Source of the DNA: Saprospiraceae bacterium
Lineage (GTDB): Bacteria > Bacteroidota > Bacteroidia > Chitinophagales > Saprospiraceae
DNA length: 64,000 bases
NCBI GenBank assembly: GCA_018057925.1
Contig: JAGPCT010000003.1
Location: 96,189 to 160,188, forward strand
Direction of reading: 5' to 3'
Shown: positions 9,994 through 18,755 of the stretch, piece by piece
Layout: the number at the start of each line of letters is the position of its first letter
How positions within the stretch are numbered: the first letter of the stretch is position 1
Translations under genes and position numbers: made by a program
The notes under the pieces: generated by a model
Databases searched by the model: none
What the model saw: the letters and a program-made list of their open reading frames with translations, nothing else
Told to the model about the DNA's origin: nothing

Positions 9994-12402
9994 ATGGGGA
10001 TTGATGTAAGATTGAACAATAAACTAATTTGCTCTCATTGCGGAAATGATTGTGATGGTAGTATTTCGGCTTACGATTCTTTGTTTTGTTGCAACGGTTG
10101 CAAGGTTGTATATGGACTTTTGAATGAAAAAGGTTTTTGTGATTATTATAAGTTTAATGATCGTCCCGGCTTAACCATTCGTTCTAATATTTCTCAAAGT
10201 AAGTACGATTATCTTGATCAAGAGGATATAAAGCAGAAGTTGACTTTGTTTAAAAATAATGAGCAGTCACATGTACGTTTATACTTGCCTCAAATGCATT
10301 GCAGCAGCTGTATTTATTTACTTGAAAATTTTCATATATTAAATAATGCAGTAATAAGTTCACGAGTTGACTTTGTGCGGAAAGAAATCTTTATAGCCTA
10401 TGATCACCGCAATATCAGTCTTTCGGGATTAGTCGCCGAATTGGCTTCTATTGGTTACGAGCCACATATTAGCTTGTCAGGCAATGACGAAGATGCCTAT
10501 AAGAAGGCAGATCGAACGAAAATATACAAATTGGGCATTGCGGGATTTTGTTTTTCCAATATCATGATGATGAGTCTTCCACAGTATTTTGCGGGAGACA
10601 TAGAGATTGAAAAGCCTATAACTTTGGCATTGCGGTATGGAATGTTTGCTTTGTCCTTGCCGGTGGTGTTTTATTCCGGTTTTGAATTTTTTTCGTCATC
10701 GTGGAATTCCCTCAAAGAGAAGTATTTAAATATTGATGTCCCTATTGCATTAGCAATTGCTATAACTTTTATTCGTAGTGTATATGAAGTGTTTTGGGGA
10801 ACAGGTGAAGGGTACTTTGACAGTCTGGCAGGGATTATTTTCTTTATGTTAGTGGGACGTTTGTTGCAAGATAATGTATCAAAGTCACTTTCTTTTGACC
10901 GGGATTTCAAATCTTTTTTCCCTATTGCAGTGCGTCAAAAAATAGATGGAGGAATAGTAGTTAAGCCTATTGAAAAGGTTGAAGCTGAAGATGTTTTGGT
11001 TATACGACAAGATGAGTTGGTTCCTGTAGATGGTATTCTATCAAAGGGAAAAGCTTATATTGATTATAGTTTTGTGACGGGTGAAAGTCTTCCTGCTGAA
11101 ATCGGAATAGGAGAAATGATCTATTCGGGAGGAAAACAGACAGGAGAGAAGATAGAACTGATCGCAGTAAAGAGTGTGTCCCAGAGCTACCTTACCAACC
11201 TTTGGAACAAGAATACTTTTAAGGATAAGTCTGGAAGCCGTTCTTATATTGATATATTTAGTAAATATTTTACGGTAATCTTATTTGTTTTGGCTGGCAT
11301 TGTTGCGACTTACTGGATTTTGCAAGGCAGACCTGAAATACTTTGGAGTGCATTGACGTCCATGTTTATCATTGCTTGTCCTTGTGCCCTATTATTGACA
11401 GCAACATTTACTTATGGTAGATTAATTAGGATGTATAGTGCTAATGGGATGTACGTCCGTCATCACAATGTTGTAGAAACCATGTCAAAGATTGACTACT
11501 TAGTATTTGACAAAACGGGGACATTAACTAATCACCATTTGAATGGGTTGGATTATCAGGGAAATGAATTAGAAGAATGGGAAAAAGGTATATTGCATTC
11601 CTTGGCTGATGAATCTAGCCATCCATTGAGTCGGGCAATAGCAAGTTTTTATAATAAGGTTACACCATTACCTGTCGAAAGTTATAAGAATTATCCCGGC
11701 AAGGGGATTGAAGGATGGTATGAGAATCATCATCTTAAATTTGGATCGGCTCGTTTTCTTGGAATAATTGAAAGGGAGAACACTTTTAGTGATTCAGTAG
11801 TGTATTTTTCTGTTGATGGGACATTGCGCGGTAAATTCAATATAAAAAACACATATAGGGAAGGTGTAGTTGAGATGCTTGCTTTGTTGAAGAAGAAATT
11901 TAAACTGGCTATATTAAGTGGAGATCATGAAGGCGAAAAGGAATATTTAGATGGTTTAATTGGTGTAGAGAATAAAAGTCTATTTACGCAAAATCCGCAA
12001 CAGAAATATGACTTTATTGTGTCTTTGCAGCAAAAAGGTCACAAAGTCATGATGATCGGTGATGGATTAAACGATGCCGGTGCGCTAAAACAAAGTGATG
12101 TCGGCATTGCAATCAGCGATGCTGTCAATAACTTTACACCGGCAGCAGATGGTATTTTGGATGGGAAGAGATTGACCAATCTTCCTAAGTTGATGAAACT
12201 TGCTCATGCAGGTAGATATATCATTTATTTTACATTTTTGGTATCTATATTATATAATGTTGTTGGATTATTGTTTGCGGTGCAAGGCAAGTTATATCCA
12301 GTTGTTGCGGCGATTCTAATGCCGGCAAGTTCATTGACTATAATTTTTCTGACCTTTACCATGAGTGGGTTAATAGGGAGGAAATTAAAATTAAATGATT
12401 GA
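9994..12402 (+). CDS. ccoI: Copper-transporting P1B-type ATPase CcoI (FixI)
   Basis: An ATP-driven inner-membrane copper exporter that delivers copper for the CuB centre of cbb3 oxidase. The 802-residue protein starts with a cysteine-rich metal-binding domain (CSHCGNDC and CCNGC, residues about 9-45), then an HMA-like domain with CSSC at 103-106, several membrane helices, the CPC metal-translocation motif at 462-464, the phosphorylation motif DKTGTLT with Asp506, and the hinge motif GDGLNDAGAL. This architecture, and ccoS two bases downstream, separate it from general CopA pumps. The N-terminal cysteine-rich domain is typical of Bacteroidota CcoI. All catalytic motifs are intact. Confidence 0.95.
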   Translation: MGIDVRLNNKLICSHCGNDCDGSISAYDSLFCCNGCKVVYGLLNEKGFCDYYKFNDRPGLTIRSNISQSKYDYLDQEDIKQKLTLFKNNEQSHVRLYLPQMHCSSCIYLLENFHILNNAVISSRVDFVRKEIFIAYDHRNISLSGLVAELASIGYEPHISLSGNDEDAYKKADRTKIYKLGIAGFCFSNIMMMSLPQYFAGDIEIEKPITLALRYGMFALSLPVVFYSGFEFFSSSWNSLKEKYLNIDVPIALAIAITFIRSVYEVFWGTGEGYFDSLAGIIFFMLVGRLLQDNVSKSLSFDRDFKSFFPIAVRQKIDGGIVVKPIEKVEAEDVLVIRQDELVPVDGILSKGKAYIDYSFVTGESLPAEIGIGEMIYSGGKQTGEKIELIAVKSVSQSYLTNLWNKNTFKDKSGSRSYIDIFSKYFTVILFVLAGIVATYWILQGRPEILWSALTSMFIIACPCALLLTATFTYGRLIRMYSANGMYVRHHNVVETMSKIDYLVFDKTGTLTNHHLNGLDYQGNELEEWEKGILHSLADESSHPLSRAIASFYNKVTPLPVESYKNYPGKGIEGWYENHHLKFGSARFLGIIERENTFSDSVVYFSVDGTLRGKFNIKNTYREGVVEMLALLKKKFKLAILSGDHEGEKEYLDGLIGVENKSLFTQNPQQKYDFIVSLQQKGHKVMMIGDGLNDAGALKQSDVGIAISDAVNNFTPAADGILDGKRLTNLPKLMKLAHAGRYIIYFTFLVSILYNVVGLLFAVQGKLYPVVAAILMPASSLTIIFLTFTMSGLIGRKLKLND

Positions 12403-12404
12403 AG

Positions 12405-12566
12405 ATGAGTGTATTAGTTGGTTTATTGGTAATAAGTATGATTATTTCAGGAGGTTTTTTGATAGCCTTTCTATGGAGTAGCAAGAATGGTCAGTTTGAA
12501 GATCAATTTTCTTCGGCCAACCGTATATTATTTGAGGAAAAAATTAAAACGAAAAATAAAAATTAG
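12405..12566 (+). CDS. ccoS: cbb3 oxidase maturation protein CcoS
   Basis: A 53-residue protein (MSVLVGLLVISMIISGG...) with one N-terminal membrane helix, then WSSKNGQFED and a charged tail. CcoS proteins are short single-helix factors needed for cofactor insertion into cbb3 oxidase, and the Trp-x-x-x-x-Gly-Gln-Phe-x-Asp pattern just after the helix is typical. It begins two bases after the ccoI stop and ends four bases before the ccoN start, so translation is probably coupled. A longer upstream start for ccoN at 12487 would overlap this gene and is less likely. Confidence 0.9.
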   Translation: MSVLVGLLVISMIISGGFLIAFLWSSKNGQFEDQFSSANRILFEEKIKTKNKN

Positions 12567-12570
12567 ACAC

Positions 12571-14691
12571 ATGGAATTACAGAAGTTTCAGTATGACAAT
12601 GAGATTTCCAAAAACTTTGCTGTTGCAACGATGTTTTGGGGGATTGTCGGAATGCTTGTAGGTGTAATTGCGGCCTTTCAGCTTGCATTTCCGGCATTAA
12701 ATCTGGGTATAGAATATACTACTTTTGGTCGTCTCAGACCTGTCCACACCAATGCTGTTATTTTTGCATTTGTGGGAAATGGTATTTTCACAGCAGTATA
12801 TTATTCACTTCCGCGCTTGGTAAAAGCGGAGATGTGGAGTAAAGCGTTAAGTAAGATTCATTTTTGGGGATGGCAGCTTATCATTCTAACGGGGGCTATT
12901 ACCCTGATGATGGGTTATACATCAGCTAAAGAGTATGCTGAACTTGAGTGGCCTCTTGATATTGCTATAACATTAATCTGGGTTGTATTTGGAATCAACA
13001 TGTTTGGGACAATAATCAAGAGACGGGAACGCCATCTATATGTAGCCATTTGGTTTTTTATTGGTTCATGGGTTACTGTAGCCATGTTGCACATTGTCAA
13101 TTCATTCGAGTTGCCAATTAGTTTTATGAAGAGTTATTCTTGGTATGCAGGTGTTCAAGATGCTCTGGTACAATGGTGGTATGGACATAATGCTGTTGCA
13201 TTTTTCTTAACGACGCCGTATCTGGGTTTGATGTATTATTTTTTACCCAAGGCAGCCGGAAGACCAATTTATTCATATAGATTGAGTATAGTTCACTTCT
13301 GGTCATTGATATTCCTATATATTTGGGCTGGGCCACACCATCTATTATATACTGCTTTGCCGGAGTGGGCACAATCATTAGGAACTGTTTTTTCAATCAT
13401 GTTGTTATTGCCGTCTTGGGGCGGGATGCTCAATGGATTATTTACCTTGAGAGGTGCTTGGGATAAAGTCAGGGTAGATCCCATTCTCAAATTTTTTGTA
13501 GTTGCCGTAACATGTTATGGAATGGCGACTTTTGAAGGGCCTATGATGTCTTTGAAAAATGTCAATGCCATATCCCATTATAGTGATTGGACAGTGGCAC
13601 ACGTACACATTGGCGCTTTGGGTTGGAATGGTTTCTTAACATTTGGTATGTTATATTGGTTGTTTCCGAGATTATTCAATACCAAATTGTATTCAGTCAA
13701 GTGGGCGTCAACCCACTTTTGGATTGCCACTGCCGGGATAGTACTTTACGCTATTCCGCTCTACTGGGCTGCTTTTCGTACATATTTTATGATGTCAGCA
13801 TTTACACCTGAAGGACAATTGCAATATCAATTTATAGATATTGTACAATCCATTGTTCCTTTCTATGTGTTGAGGGCACTAGGCGGCACTTTATTTTTAG
13901 CCGGCGTTGTATTAATGGCATACAACCTATATAAGACGGTGAAATCTGGGCAGTTTGTAAAGACAGAAGATGCCGAAGCACCAGCATTGGAAAAGGTTTA
14001 TGTCAAGCCCAAGAATGCACATTGGCATAGCTGGGTAGAAAGAAGGCCTATTACACTACTTGTACTTAGTTTAATTGTAGTCGGAATAGGAGGCTTGGTT
14101 GAAATGATGCCAACATTTTTGGTAAAAACAAATATACCGACAATATCTGAAGTCAAACCCTATACACCACTTGAGTTACATGGAAGAGATATTTATATCA
14201 AAGAAGGTTGTTATAACTGCCATTCTCAGATGATTAGGCCATTTAGGTATGAAGTATCTCGTTTTGGTGACTATTCCAAAGCTGGTGAATTTGTATATGA
14301 TCATCCATATCAATGGGGTAGCAAGAGGACGGGTCCGGATTTGGCTAGGATAGGCGGTAAGTATCCGGATTCATGGCATTTTAACCACATGCTTGATCCT
14401 GAATCTATGGCGCCCGGAACCATAATGCCACCATATCCATGGCTATTTGAGAAGTCGGTAGATGCTAGCACTACGATGAGTAAAATATATGCGATGCGTA
14501 AATTAGGGGTACCATATCCAAAAGGTTATGAGGGTAAAGCCAATTCTGACATGAAAAAACAGGCAGATAAGATAGTTGCTAACCTGAAGAAGGATAAGCT
14601 GAATATCTCCGGTGATAAGGAGATAATAGCCTTGATAGCTTATTTGCAAAGAATGGGAACAGATGCTAAAACAATAAATACAGTAGAATGA
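12571..14691 (+). CDS. ccoN: Fused cbb3 oxidase subunits I and II (CcoNO)
   Basis: Catalytic subunit of the high-affinity terminal oxidase, fused to the membrane-anchored cytochrome c subunit (706 residues). The CcoN part has about twelve membrane helices with the expected His ligands: RPVHTN (low-spin heme b), WYGHNA and GPHH (CuB), and AHVHIG. The CcoO part follows a single helix around residue 500, with CYNCH at 547-551 for heme c, then QMIRPFRYE and a distal Met (GTIMPPY). The fusion is the usual Bacteroidota arrangement. ATG at 12571 was chosen because it follows ccoS directly and gives the normal MELQKFQYDNE start. The stop overlaps the ccoQ start by four bases. Confidence 0.95.
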   Translation: MELQKFQYDNEISKNFAVATMFWGIVGMLVGVIAAFQLAFPALNLGIEYTTFGRLRPVHTNAVIFAFVGNGIFTAVYYSLPRLVKAEMWSKALSKIHFWGWQLIILTGAITLMMGYTSAKEYAELEWPLDIAITLIWVVFGINMFGTIIKRRERHLYVAIWFFIGSWVTVAMLHIVNSFELPISFMKSYSWYAGVQDALVQWWYGHNAVAFFLTTPYLGLMYYFLPKAAGRPIYSYRLSIVHFWSLIFLYIWAGPHHLLYTALPEWAQSLGTVFSIMLLLPSWGGMLNGLFTLRGAWDKVRVDPILKFFVVAVTCYGMATFEGPMMSLKNVNAISHYSDWTVAHVHIGALGWNGFLTFGMLYWLFPRLFNTKLYSVKWASTHFWIATAGIVLYAIPLYWAAFRTYFMMSAFTPEGQLQYQFIDIVQSIVPFYVLRALGGTLFLAGVVLMAYNLYKTVKSGQFVKTEDAEAPALEKVYVKPKNAHWHSWVERRPITLLVLSLIVVGIGGLVEMMPTFLVKTNIPTISEVKPYTPLELHGRDIYIKEGCYNCHSQMIRPFRYEVSRFGDYSKAGEFVYDHPYQWGSKRTGPDLARIGGKYPDSWHFNHMLDPESMAPGTIMPPYPWLFEKSVDASTTMSKIYAMRKLGVPYPKGYEGKANSDMKKQADKIVANLKKDKLNISGDKEIIALIAYLQRMGTDAKTINTVE

Positions 14692-14879
14692 AATTTGCAA
14701 CCTATTTAACAGAAATCAAAGGAGTGTCAATTTATCCAATTATTTCATTGGTGTTATTTGTGGCATTCTTTTCACTTGTTATTATTTGGGCATATCGCTC
14801 TAATAGTGACGAAATAGAACATTTTGAAAACCTTCCATTAGAGGATGGTCAAGTTTCAAATTCTAATAAAATAAAATAA
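14688..14879 (+). CDS. ccoQ: cbb3 oxidase subunit CcoQ
   Basis: A 63-residue single-helix protein: a short N-terminus, a helix around residues 15-35 (SIYPIISLVLFVAFFSLVII), then WAYRSNSDEIEHFENLPLED. This matches CcoQ/FixQ, a small subunit that stabilises the oxidase complex. Its ATG overlaps the ccoNO stop (ATGA) and its TAA overlaps the ccoP start (TAATG), so the three genes are tightly coupled. Confidence 0.9.
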   Translation: MKFATYLTEIKGVSIYPIISLVLFVAFFSLVIIWAYRSNSDEIEHFENLPLEDGQVSNSNKIK

Positions 14880-16021
14880 TGGATATGAAAAAATATATAG
14901 TTGGATCTCTTTTGATGATCTTCTCCTTATTAGGCAGTATTGATTTGTTGGCTGAAAATGGAAGTCCTCAGTCATCATCTTCTTCTATGATTGATTCTTT
15001 GGCGGTATATGATTGGATTTTAATTGCATTTGCGAGCATTTTATTATTGATAATTTTTGTTTTGGCTAATACCCTCCACCTTGCTATGAGTAAGCCTCAA
15101 GAAAATGTTGCATCCAACCGGGGTAGTAAGTTAAAAGTTCCCACAATTTTCCTTGTGATATTGTTGGTAGGAATTACGACGGGAGATGTACATGCTGCCG
15201 GAGGAGGATTAAATCCATTTTTGAGCCCTGTCCGAATGTTTGTTTATCTGCTTATTATTATTGAATTGATAGCTATTGGAGTTCTGATAAATTGGATAAA
15301 GTACTTTACTGGAATTCAAGCTTATAAGGAGGAACAAGAGTTAAAACAGGTAAAAGAGCCATGGAGTATAAGTAAATTTTGGATAAAAATGAATCGTCTC
15401 AAATCCGTGGAAGAAGAGGAATCATTGGATATCGGACATAGTTATGATGGAATACGCGAGTTGGATAATGCCACTCCTCCTTGGTTTACAGTAAGTTTTA
15501 TTGCGACGATTATTTTTGCTTTTGTATATATGTATCGTTATCATATAGCCTATTCGGCGCCTAACCAATTACAAGAATATAAAATGGAGGTTGCCCAAGC
15601 AAATGCAGATCAAAAAGCTTATTTGGCAAGTCAGGGTAATTTAGTGGATGAAACGTCAGTTACTATGTTAGATGCAGCAGGAATTTCGGCTGGAAAAGGC
15701 TTGTACACAAGTAATTGTGTGGCATGTCACGGAGCTGCGGGAGAAGGCGGAGTAGGTCCTAATTTGACAGATGATTATTGGTTGCATGGTGGCAGTATAA
15801 ATGATATTTTTAAAGTTATAAAATATGGGGTGGTCGAAAAAGGTATGAAAGCTTGGCAAGAGGATTTCTCGGCAAATCAGATCGCTCAATTGTCAAGTTT
15901 CATTAAGTCAATACATGGCACCAATCCACCAGGTGGCAAGGAAAAACAAGGCGATTTATTTTCAGACAAAGCAGGAAGCCCTGCTGATGCTGTACCGGGG
16001 GACAGCACATCACAAAATTAA
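14879..16021 (+). CDS. ccoP: cbb3 oxidase cytochrome c subunit CcoP, one-heme form
   Basis: Membrane-anchored cytochrome c that passes electrons to CcoO and CcoN. The 380-residue protein has an N-terminal hydrophobic segment, further membrane helices near residues 45-70, 83-100, 110-135 and 200-220, the CcoP N-terminal region with ATPPWF before the last helix, and one cytochrome c domain with CVACH at 280-284. A Met-containing loop (GMKAWQ) could provide the sixth ligand. Classical CcoP has two CxxCH motifs; only one is present. The tail after about residue 350 is Gly/Pro/Asp-rich and of low complexity. The start overlaps the ccoQ stop. Confidence 0.92.
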   Translation: MDMKKYIVGSLLMIFSLLGSIDLLAENGSPQSSSSSMIDSLAVYDWILIAFASILLLIIFVLANTLHLAMSKPQENVASNRGSKLKVPTIFLVILLVGITTGDVHAAGGGLNPFLSPVRMFVYLLIIIELIAIGVLINWIKYFTGIQAYKEEQELKQVKEPWSISKFWIKMNRLKSVEEEESLDIGHSYDGIRELDNATPPWFTVSFIATIIFAFVYMYRYHIAYSAPNQLQEYKMEVAQANADQKAYLASQGNLVDETSVTMLDAAGISAGKGLYTSNCVACHGAAGEGGVGPNLTDDYWLHGGSINDIFKVIKYGVVEKGMKAWQEDFSANQIAQLSSFIKSIHGTNPPGGKEKQGDLFSDKAGSPADAVPGDSTSQN

Positions 16022-16027
16022 AGTGTA

Positions 16028-17434
16028 ATGATTGAAGATAGTATATATGACACCGGTAATGAGGCGTTTCGGGACAGGATGAGCAATACAACTGAGGATG
16101 GAAAGCGTAACTGGTTTTATGTGAGTAAGTCGTCAGGGAAATTTACAAGGTGGCGTAATTATTTAAACTTCTTTTATTTTGCTCTGTTCTTTACGCTCCC
16201 ATTGTTAAGGTATCATGATCGTCCTTTTTTTATGATTAACTTTCCAAAGGGTGAGTTTATCCTTTTTGGCAAGATATTTTGGCCTCAGGATTTCTTTCTT
16301 TTTGCCGTGGGAATGATTACAATGATAGTCTTTGTCATATTGTTTACAGTCATTTTTGGGCGATTATTTTGCGGATGGATCTGCCCTCAAACCGTCTTTT
16401 TGGAAGGATTATTCCGGAAAATCGAATGGTTTGTTGAAGGCAGCCCTTCACAGCAAAAAAAATTGGATCAAATGCCATGGAATTGGGAAAAAGTTCGGAA
16501 AAAAGGACTAAAACATACTATCTTTTTGATTATCTCATTTCTCATTGCCAACACATTTTTAGCTTATATCATCAGCACGGATGAGTTGATTAAAATAATC
16601 CGTGAGCCGATATCGGATCATTTGACTTTGTTGTCAGGAATTATCATTTTTACATTGACTTTCTATGGCGTTTTTGCGTATGTCAGGGAAATTGTATGTA
16701 CCACCATTTGTCCTTATGGAAGATTGCAGAGTGTATTGTTGGATCAAGATTCTATGCAGGTATCATACGATTATGTGAGAGGTGAGCCACGAGGTAAGAT
16801 GTCTAAAAATCAGGAATCTGAACTGGGGGATTGTATTGACTGTAAGAAATGTGTTATCGTGTGCCCGACAGGGATCGATATAAGGGATGGAATTCAGATG
16901 GAATGTGTCGGATGCACGGCATGTATAGACGCATGTGATGAAGTGATGGATAAAATAGGCCGTCCCCTGGGGCTAATTCGATATGCTTCAGAAAAAGAAA
17001 TTAGGGAGAATAAGAAGTTCAAATTCACATCACGTATGAAGTCATACACTGCTGTCCTGATTCTTTTAGTAGGAGTTATGACCTATTTGATAGCATCTTC
17101 AAAGCCGATTTCAGGAAATATATCTCGGGTCAAAGGTCAGTTGTTTCAAGAGTTAGATGGTGGTAAGTTGAGCAATCTCTATGAAGCAAAGATTTTAAAT
17201 AAGCGAAATGTGCCATATCCAGTAGAACTGAAAGTAATGGATATGGAAGGTGTTGTTAAGATGGTCAATAAAAATCCGGTAATAAAAAAAGAGGGATTGA
17301 CGGATTTGACTTTCTTTGTAATTCTTGATCAAAGTAAGGTGATTAAAAGAAGCAACACGATAAAGATAGGAATATATGCAGGAAATGAATTGGTGGACGA
17401 AGTAGAGACTACCTTTTTAGGACCCTTTAAATAA
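16028..17434 (+). CDS. ccoG: cbb3 oxidase accessory ferredoxin-like protein CcoG
   Basis: A 468-residue membrane protein of the CcoG/RdxA family, linked to copper handling during cbb3 assembly. It has membrane helices in the first half and one near residue 340, the motifs CGWICPQ and CTTICPYGR between helices, and a double [4Fe-4S] ferredoxin-like region (DCIDCKKCVIVCP and CVGCTACIDACD, about residues 268-305). The C-terminal third is an immunoglobulin-like periplasmic domain typical of the family. It lies six bases after ccoP. Confidence 0.93.
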   Translation: MIEDSIYDTGNEAFRDRMSNTTEDGKRNWFYVSKSSGKFTRWRNYLNFFYFALFFTLPLLRYHDRPFFMINFPKGEFILFGKIFWPQDFFLFAVGMITMIVFVILFTVIFGRLFCGWICPQTVFLEGLFRKIEWFVEGSPSQQKKLDQMPWNWEKVRKKGLKHTIFLIISFLIANTFLAYIISTDELIKIIREPISDHLTLLSGIIIFTLTFYGVFAYVREIVCTTICPYGRLQSVLLDQDSMQVSYDYVRGEPRGKMSKNQESELGDCIDCKKCVIVCPTGIDIRDGIQMECVGCTACIDACDEVMDKIGRPLGLIRYASEKEIRENKKFKFTSRMKSYTAVLILLVGVMTYLIASSKPISGNISRVKGQLFQELDGGKLSNLYEAKILNKRNVPYPVELKVMDMEGVVKMVNKNPVIKKEGLTDLTFFVILDQSKVIKRSNTIKIGIYAGNELVDEVETTFLGPFK

Positions 17435-17447
17435 AGAAAGTTTATAT

Positions 17448-17882
17448 ATGAATTGGGGACATGGAATCTTGATAACGATTATTATCTTTGTTTTGAGCAT
17501 CTTAACCATGGTTTTTGTTTCGTCTTATCAAACTATTGATATGATGGATGATCGATACTATGAGAAAGAATTGAAGCATCAGGAGTTGATCGACAAGTCC
17601 GATAACTTTGCCAAGGCTGATGGTCATATCGATATCGAAGATAAAGGAGAAGTGTTGTTGTTGAATATTTCAAATAGCATCACAGATTCGATTTCGTCAG
17701 GTGATATCATTTTTATGAGATTATCCGATAAGAAATTGGATGTACGATTTCCTTTGGAAGTAAAAGAAGGTAAACAAATTATTGATAAGTCAACTTTATT
17801 CAAAGGGGTATATCAGGTGAGAATGAGTTGGATTAATAATGGTATTCCATATTATCAGACTTTTAAATATAATGTTACCTGA
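17448..17882 (+). CDS. ccoH: FixH/CcoH-like cbb3 assembly protein
   Basis: A 144-residue protein with one N-terminal membrane helix (about residues 5-28) followed by a small extracytoplasmic domain. YYEKELKHQE just after the helix is typical of FixH, as are the closing Arg-Met-Ser-Trp and the final strand. FixH helps assemble the oxidase, probably together with the CcoI pump. The stop codon overlaps the start of the next gene by one base. Confidence 0.88.
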   Translation: MNWGHGILITIIIFVLSILTMVFVSSYQTIDMMDDRYYEKELKHQELIDKSDNFAKADGHIDIEDKGEVLLLNISNSITDSISSGDIIFMRLSDKKLDVRFPLEVKEGKQIIDKSTLFKGVYQVRMSWINNGIPYYQTFKYNVT

Positions 17883-18583
17883 TGTTACCTTTTTTATTTG
17901 CCGGATTTGGTATAGGGTTTGCAGGTAGCTTTCATTGTATTGGGATGTGTGGTCCCCTTGCTATCGCCATGCCTTGGTACTCTGGTGAGGGTTATGCACT
18001 CAAGGTATTGCGATATCATTTGGGACGAACATTGACCTATGTTGTTCTGGGGCTATGTTTTGGAATTATCGGTAATGCTTTTTATATTGCAGGATATCAA
18101 CAATTATTATCAATAGCTTTAGGTGTACTAATTCTTTATATCTCTCTTAATAAAATTTTATCAGGTAAAATACCCATATTTAAGCTTTCATTTCCGGAAA
18201 AATTAAATATAGCAAGTTCGACTTTATTTCGAAATCACAATTTGATGAATAAGCCATTTTTATTTGGGATGATCAATGGATTACTTCCTTGTGGTTTAAT
18301 TTATTTGGCTGTAGCTACTGCAATGACAACAGGTAATCTATGGTCAAGCGTTATGGTGATGGCGGCTTTTGGCTTTGGGACAATGCCCTTGTTTTCCGTT
18401 TTTTTGTTGGGAATCAATAAGGTTAGTTTTTCAATAAGAAATAAAATTAATAAAACAATGCCTTATCTAGTGTTATTAACCTCCATTCTGTTGATTTTAC
18501 GTGGTTTAAATCTAGGCATACCGTATGTTAGCCCCAAGTTGAATGTTGAAGGAACTACTCCCGGAATCATCAACTGCAAATGA
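17882..18583 (+). CDS. Sulfite exporter TauE/SafE-like (UreH-type) membrane protein
   Basis: A 233-residue protein with six or seven membrane helices. Its N-terminal motif HCIGMCGPLAIAMP is the hallmark of the UreH/SafE-like branch next to cbb3 and heavy-metal ATPase genes. A second half-motif, NGLLPCGLIYLA, lies near residue 137. The two Cys-containing helices resemble those of DsbD-like and metal-transport proteins, so a role in copper supply to the oxidase is likely but unproven. It overlaps ccoH by one base and closes the block. Confidence 0.85.
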   Translation: MLPFLFAGFGIGFAGSFHCIGMCGPLAIAMPWYSGEGYALKVLRYHLGRTLTYVVLGLCFGIIGNAFYIAGYQQLLSIALGVLILYISLNKILSGKIPIFKLSFPEKLNIASSTLFRNHNLMNKPFLFGMINGLLPCGLIYLAVATAMTTGNLWSSVMVMAAFGFGTMPLFSVFLLGINKVSFSIRNKINKTMPYLVLLTSILLILRGLNLGIPYVSPKLNVEGTTPGIINCK

Positions 18584-18623
18584 ATTTTTGTCAGGTAAAT
18601 TCATCCCGAATGCATATATTGAA

Positions 18624-18697
18624 GTTTTCCAAAACCGAAGAATACTGATTACGATTCGTACATCGATTCCGCATTAGACAAATGTGGAATTTGGGTT
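18624..18697 (+). repeat. Dispersed intergenic hairpin repeat, copy B
   Basis: The copy carries GTTTTCCAAAACC, CTGATTACGA, CATCGATTCCGCAT and TGTGGAATTTGGGTT in the order seen at 43605 and 61325. The hairpin is ATTCCGCAT (18666-18674), a 7-base loop, and ATGTGGAAT (18682-18690) with one G-T wobble. A second partial unit (AAGTCGTACATCAATTCC) follows near 18712. It lies between two convergent genes, so it may also act as a terminator. Confidence 0.75.
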
Positions 18698-18755
18698 TAC
18701 TCCATTCATTATAAGTCGTACATCAATTCCTAATTTGCCACATAAAATTGCATAA

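Noticed and set aside
12487..12570. Longer start for ccoN
   Set aside because: The added 28 residues overlap ccoS in another frame and have no resemblance to CcoN; ATG at 12571 is well placed.
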